A DNA stretch of 7,851 nt, taken from the NCBI GenBank assembly GCA_034678415.1, contig JAXDBV010000002.1:1-7851 (forward strand), in the 5' to 3' direction. The stretch is from JAXDBV01 sp034678415. Its GTDB lineage: Bacteria; Bacteroidota; Bacteroidia; Bacteroidales; VadinHA17. The first letter of the stretch is position 1. Each line of letters begins with the position of its first letter. The position numbers and the translations under genes are program-made. The notes under the pieces are model-generated. The model had not been told where the DNA came from. It saw only the letters and a program-made list of their open reading frames with translations, and ran no database searches. This document shows, in pieces, positions 5,628 to 7,851 of the stretch.

Positions 5628-6575
5628 TCACAATATTTTTTTTATTCCAACAATAAATCCCAGGCCATAGGATATGTGCAAAACCGTAAAAGCAATAAAA
5701 GCCTGTGTAAGTTTTTTGGGTTTCAGTGAAATCCTGATTGAAAATAGTAAAGCAAGCATAATATAGAGGATCAATGGCAGCGCTGTCACCGGGCTCATTA
5801 AGAACAACAAAGGTGCAGCCACGATGTAAAGGACGAACAAGGAAGGAATAATATGCCGTAACCGGAAGCCGCTGTTGACTTTTTTTAATACCAGTGGTTT
5901 GAAGAGGCCGTAATGATAATACTGGGACCATAGCGACGCGAAATCATCTCTTACAAAATATGTCAGTTCCATTTCAGGATCCATTTGGATCTTTAAGCCA
6001 TGCGCATTCATCCTGTAGTGGAATTCGTCATCCTGGTTCCTGATCAGTTCCTCATCCAGCAACCCGATGCTCTCGAATACACTTTTTTTGTAAATAGCCA
6101 TAGCTACACTCGGGACATATTTTTTCTCCCGTGAAGTTCTGAATTCAGTGTTCCCCACCCCGAATTTTGAACTCATGCATTGTGCGATGATTTTTCCTTT
6201 CTCTGTCCTGCCATCCTGTTTCAATGTCCCTCCAACGGCATCGGCAAGTCCACTTTTTAATATTTCAATACCCTTTTCAAAATAATTATCGGGATAAGCG
6301 GCATGGGCTCCAAGTAAGGCAATGTAATCGGATGTAATATCCCTGTATGCTTTATTAAATCCGTGACTTACATATTTCAGGTCATTGATTACAAGTCGTA
6401 GCTGTGGATATACCTTTTGCCAGCTCTTGATTTTTGAAATAGTATCATCAGTGCTGCCTCCGTCTATCAGGATGATTTCCTTTTCATCAGGAGCCGCATT
6501 CATCAGTGAACTGATCAGGCGGTCGATGAATCGGGATTCGTTATAAACAGGTACACAGACGGTAAGAATACCCAT
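5628..6575 (-). CDS. ExoA-like family 2 glycosyltransferase with C-terminal membrane helices
   Basis: A 315-residue inverting GT-A glycosyltransferase. The N-terminal strand TVCVPVYNE (5-13) and the nucleotide-binding IDGGSTDDT (37-45) are typical of GT2. LGAHAAYPDNY (88-98) takes the place of the usual DxD and resembles the DAHxxYP motif of ExoA-like (succinoglycan) enzymes, with Gly replacing the first Asp. NQDDEFHYRM (180-189) matches the family's acidic ED-type motif where the catalytic base lies. Three hydrophobic segments at about 243-260, 263-281 and 293-311 should anchor it in the cytoplasmic membrane. The donor and acceptor sugars are unknown. The ATG at 6575 overlaps the GNAT stop by one base (TGATG). 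A GTG one codon earlier (6578) would give a 4-base GTGA overlap, so either start implies coupling; I prefer the ATG. Confidence 0.92.
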   Translation of the reverse strand: MGILTVCVPVYNESRFIDRLISSLMNAAPDEKEIILIDGGSTDDTISKIKSWQKVYPQLRLVINDLKYVSHGFNKAYRDITSDYIALLGAHAAYPDNYFEKGIEILKSGLADAVGGTLKQDGRTEKGKIIAQCMSSKFGVGNTEFRTSREKKYVPSVAMAIYKKSVFESIGLLDEELIRNQDDEFHYRMNAHGLKIQMDPEMELTYFVRDDFASLWSQYYHYGLFKPLVLKKVNSGFRLRHIIPSLFVLYIVAAPLLFLMSPVTALPLILYIMLALLFSIRISLKPKKLTQAFIAFTVLHISYGLGFIVGIKKIL

Positions 6576-7219
6576 CACAGGTTTTTGAACATTGATAATT
6601 CTTCTTTGCCGGCGGAGCCGACAGACCAGCCATTCTTCAGGTAAGCCGAAATTGCCTTTTCATTATCTCTTCTGACACTGAGGTTTATCCGTTTGAATCC
6701 TTTTTCCAATGCCCTTCTTTCAAATTCCCTCAGGATTACCGAACCATATCCTTTACCCTGGTATTCAGGTAATACACCTATTACTACCAGTCCCATGGAT
6801 GGAATAAATGCTTCTCTTACATTATTACCCCTGGCTTTCTTAGTATTCAAATGATACATACATAGTTTGATCTTTACATTCTTCCAGATAAATGGTATTC
6901 TTTTAGTAATATCTGGGTGAACCAGTAACCAGGGTCTAATTATTATATTCTTAATGAGTTCTGTAAATGTGTATTGTGTCATACTCGTTGCAGAACCATG
7001 CATTCCCGATTTTCGATGCATCAATCCTCCACAGTACCCTATTATCTGACTCTCATTTCTTATATGAAAAAGTATTCCTCTATCATCTTTTAGATAGAAT
7101 GACAACATTTTAATACAATACGATTTTCCTAATTTAGATGAAAGTGATTTGGGAAATGCAGATATATGACATCTGGCAATTTCATCCAAATCCAATTCGG
7201 ATGAAGTAACAATATTCAT
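6575..7219 (-). CDS. GNAT-family N-acetyltransferase
   Basis: A 214-residue protein. The C-terminal half carries the GNAT core: motif A strand GLVVIGVLPEYQGKGYGS (143-160) with the pyrophosphate loop Gln154-x-x-Gly157-x-Gly159, then helix FERRALEKGF and strand RINLSV, then DNEKAISAYLKNGW (185-198), the usual motif B. The N-terminal half has an early GNAT helix (LDEIARCHISAF, 11-22) and a strand ending IIGYCGG (59-65). A long, basic, poorly conserved insert at about 68-135 separates it from motif A, and the acceptor site may be there. It should transfer an acyl group from acyl-CoA to an amine, perhaps an amino sugar or an amino acid on the glycan, by analogy with PseH-type enzymes. It overlaps both neighbours: ATGA with the ATP-grasp gene, TGATG with the glycosyltransferase gene. 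It is AT-rich, and a decayed relative lies 1 kb downstream. Confidence 0.88.
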   Translation of the reverse strand: MNIVTSSELDLDEIARCHISAFPKSLSSKLGKSYCIKMLSFYLKDDRGILFHIRNESQIIGYCGGLMHRKSGMHGSATSMTQYTFTELIKNIIIRPWLLVHPDITKRIPFIWKNVKIKLCMYHLNTKKARGNNVREAFIPSMGLVVIGVLPEYQGKGYGSVILREFERRALEKGFKRINLSVRRDNEKAISAYLKNGWSVGSAGKEELSMFKNL

Positions 7220-7851
7220 AGATTAATAAAGTTTCCCATGATCATATCGTATTCGGGAGGTATAAAGTAACCCGAACCACCTTCAGGGAAAAATGTTATT
7301 TCTCCAAAATATACCTTGGCCTGATGAATATATAAATCAATTCTTGAGAACTTAAACTGTTTTGATAGCTTTTTCGCGACCTCCTTCATTTCTTCAAATT
7401 TCTCAGGTGGAGGTATATCTTCAGAATAAATCGGATAAACAAATGAAAAATCCTGTTTGGTCCATGTCATATTATAGAATGCTCTTTTATGATTCGTAAA
7501 TCTTCCAATATCTACCTGAACAATAAAAGGTTCTCCATTATGGCAAAAAAATTTGAAATCATTTATATTATAGTCGAGGAGCTCCTCACATATGATAAGA
7601 GGTTTTATGTTTTTTACCTGCTTTTCACGTGAAAGATAATATGCATTATAAAGCAGCCATTTACTAAGTAATCGCCGTGCCTTTTTTAAATTCAGAGATT
7701 TTTTGTCTTCACATAAAATATTCCAGCCAGAGCCATGATTGGTTTTCAGTATAAACCTATCTGGCAGCAAATTAAAGTCTATCTCATCAGCACGTTTATA
7801 TATGCCCAACAGTGGTACAAGGTATTGCGCTCCGATTTCCTCTGAAACAAA
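7216..7851 (-). CDS. TupA-like ATP-grasp protein, N-terminus cut by window edge
   Basis: Partial; 211 residues plus the stop are visible and the frame stays open to base 7851. In visible numbering, FILKTNHGSGWNI (33-45) holds the ATP-binding Lys36 and a glycine loop, CEELL (88-92) carries the adenine/hinge acidic residues, DFKFFCHNGEP (98-108) is a typical strand-turn, and SRIDLYI (169-175) plus FGEITFFPEGG (182-192) give the metal-binding acidic and polar residues. This order matches the TupA-like ATP-grasp family, named for teichuronopeptide synthesis in alkaliphilic Bacillus. ATP-grasp enzymes join a carboxylate to an amine using ATP, so a role in amide-linking an amino acid to a surface glycan is reasonable inference. 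A TTG at 7809 could be read as a start, but the residues before it (EEIGAQYLVPL) also match the family, so the real start lies outside. GC content is about 30% in a sampled line, the lowest in the window. Confidence 0.88.
   Translation of the reverse strand, partial: FVSEEIGAQYLVPLLGIYKRADEIDFNLLPDRFILKTNHGSGWNILCEDKKSLNLKKARRLLSKWLLYNAYYLSREKQVKNIKPLIICEELLDYNINDFKFFCHNGEPFIVQVDIGRFTNHKRAFYNMTWTKQDFSFVYPIYSEDIPPPEKFEEMKEVAKKLSKQFKFSRIDLYIHQAKVYFGEITFFPEGGSGYFIPPEYDMIMGNFINL

Noticed and set aside
5515..5931. Minus-strand 138-codon frame overlapping the end of the glycosyltransferase gene
   Set aside because: Most of it is out of frame inside the glycosyltransferase gene, whose C-terminal membrane helices read well. 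Only the last 20 or so codons may belong to the broken GNAT gene and are treated there.

Overview
The window is a piece of a bacterial surface-glycan (exopolysaccharide, O-antigen or glycoprotein-glycan) locus. Every convincing gene lies on the minus strand, so the genes are transcribed from high to low coordinates. The organism looks like a member of Bacteroidota or a close relative. The reasons are that Shine-Dalgarno sequences are absent before most starts, one start is preceded by a plausible Bacteroidota-type promoter (TTG, 21 bases, TAGGTTTTG), and the gene content is a PglC-like sugar transferase, a DegT aminotransferase, FkbM, TupA-like ATP-grasp, and an HprK-like kinase with an NTP_transf_5 protein. 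This assignment is inference; there is no taxonomic marker gene.

Layout in transcription order. (1) 7851-5628: a TupA-like ATP-grasp protein (5' end outside the window), a GNAT acetyltransferase and an ExoA-like family 2 glycosyltransferase, joined by stop/start overlaps. Just downstream, 5580-5317 holds a broken second GNAT gene, related to the intact one. (2) 5040-4219: a single FkbM-family methyltransferase gene with a candidate promoter upstream and a hairpin plus T-run terminator downstream. (3) 3939-2171: a PglC-like membrane phosphoglycosyl transferase overlapping by 4 bases a PLP-dependent sugar aminotransferase. (4) 1626-1: an uncharacterised nucleotidyltransferase (NTP_transf_5 type) overlapping by 4 bases an HPr-kinase-like P-loop protein that runs off the window.

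How they may work together (inference): the aminotransferase makes an amino sugar nucleotide, the sugar transferase loads a sugar phosphate onto a polyprenyl-phosphate carrier, the family 2 glycosyltransferase extends the glycan, and the GNAT, ATP-grasp and FkbM proteins could add acetyl, amide-linked amino acid or methyl decorations. The kinase/nucleotidyltransferase pair is often seen near glycan or peptide-modification loci, but its role is not known.

Base composition changes across the window. Sampled lines are about 53-55% GC in the left half, 43-50% around the FkbM and glycosyltransferase genes, and 30-35% in the GNAT and ATP-grasp genes. CCGG occurs roughly 55-60 times left of base 4218 and only about 9 times to the right. 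The locus therefore looks like a mosaic of modules with different histories. No tRNA, rRNA, CRISPR array, insertion sequence or integrase was seen.
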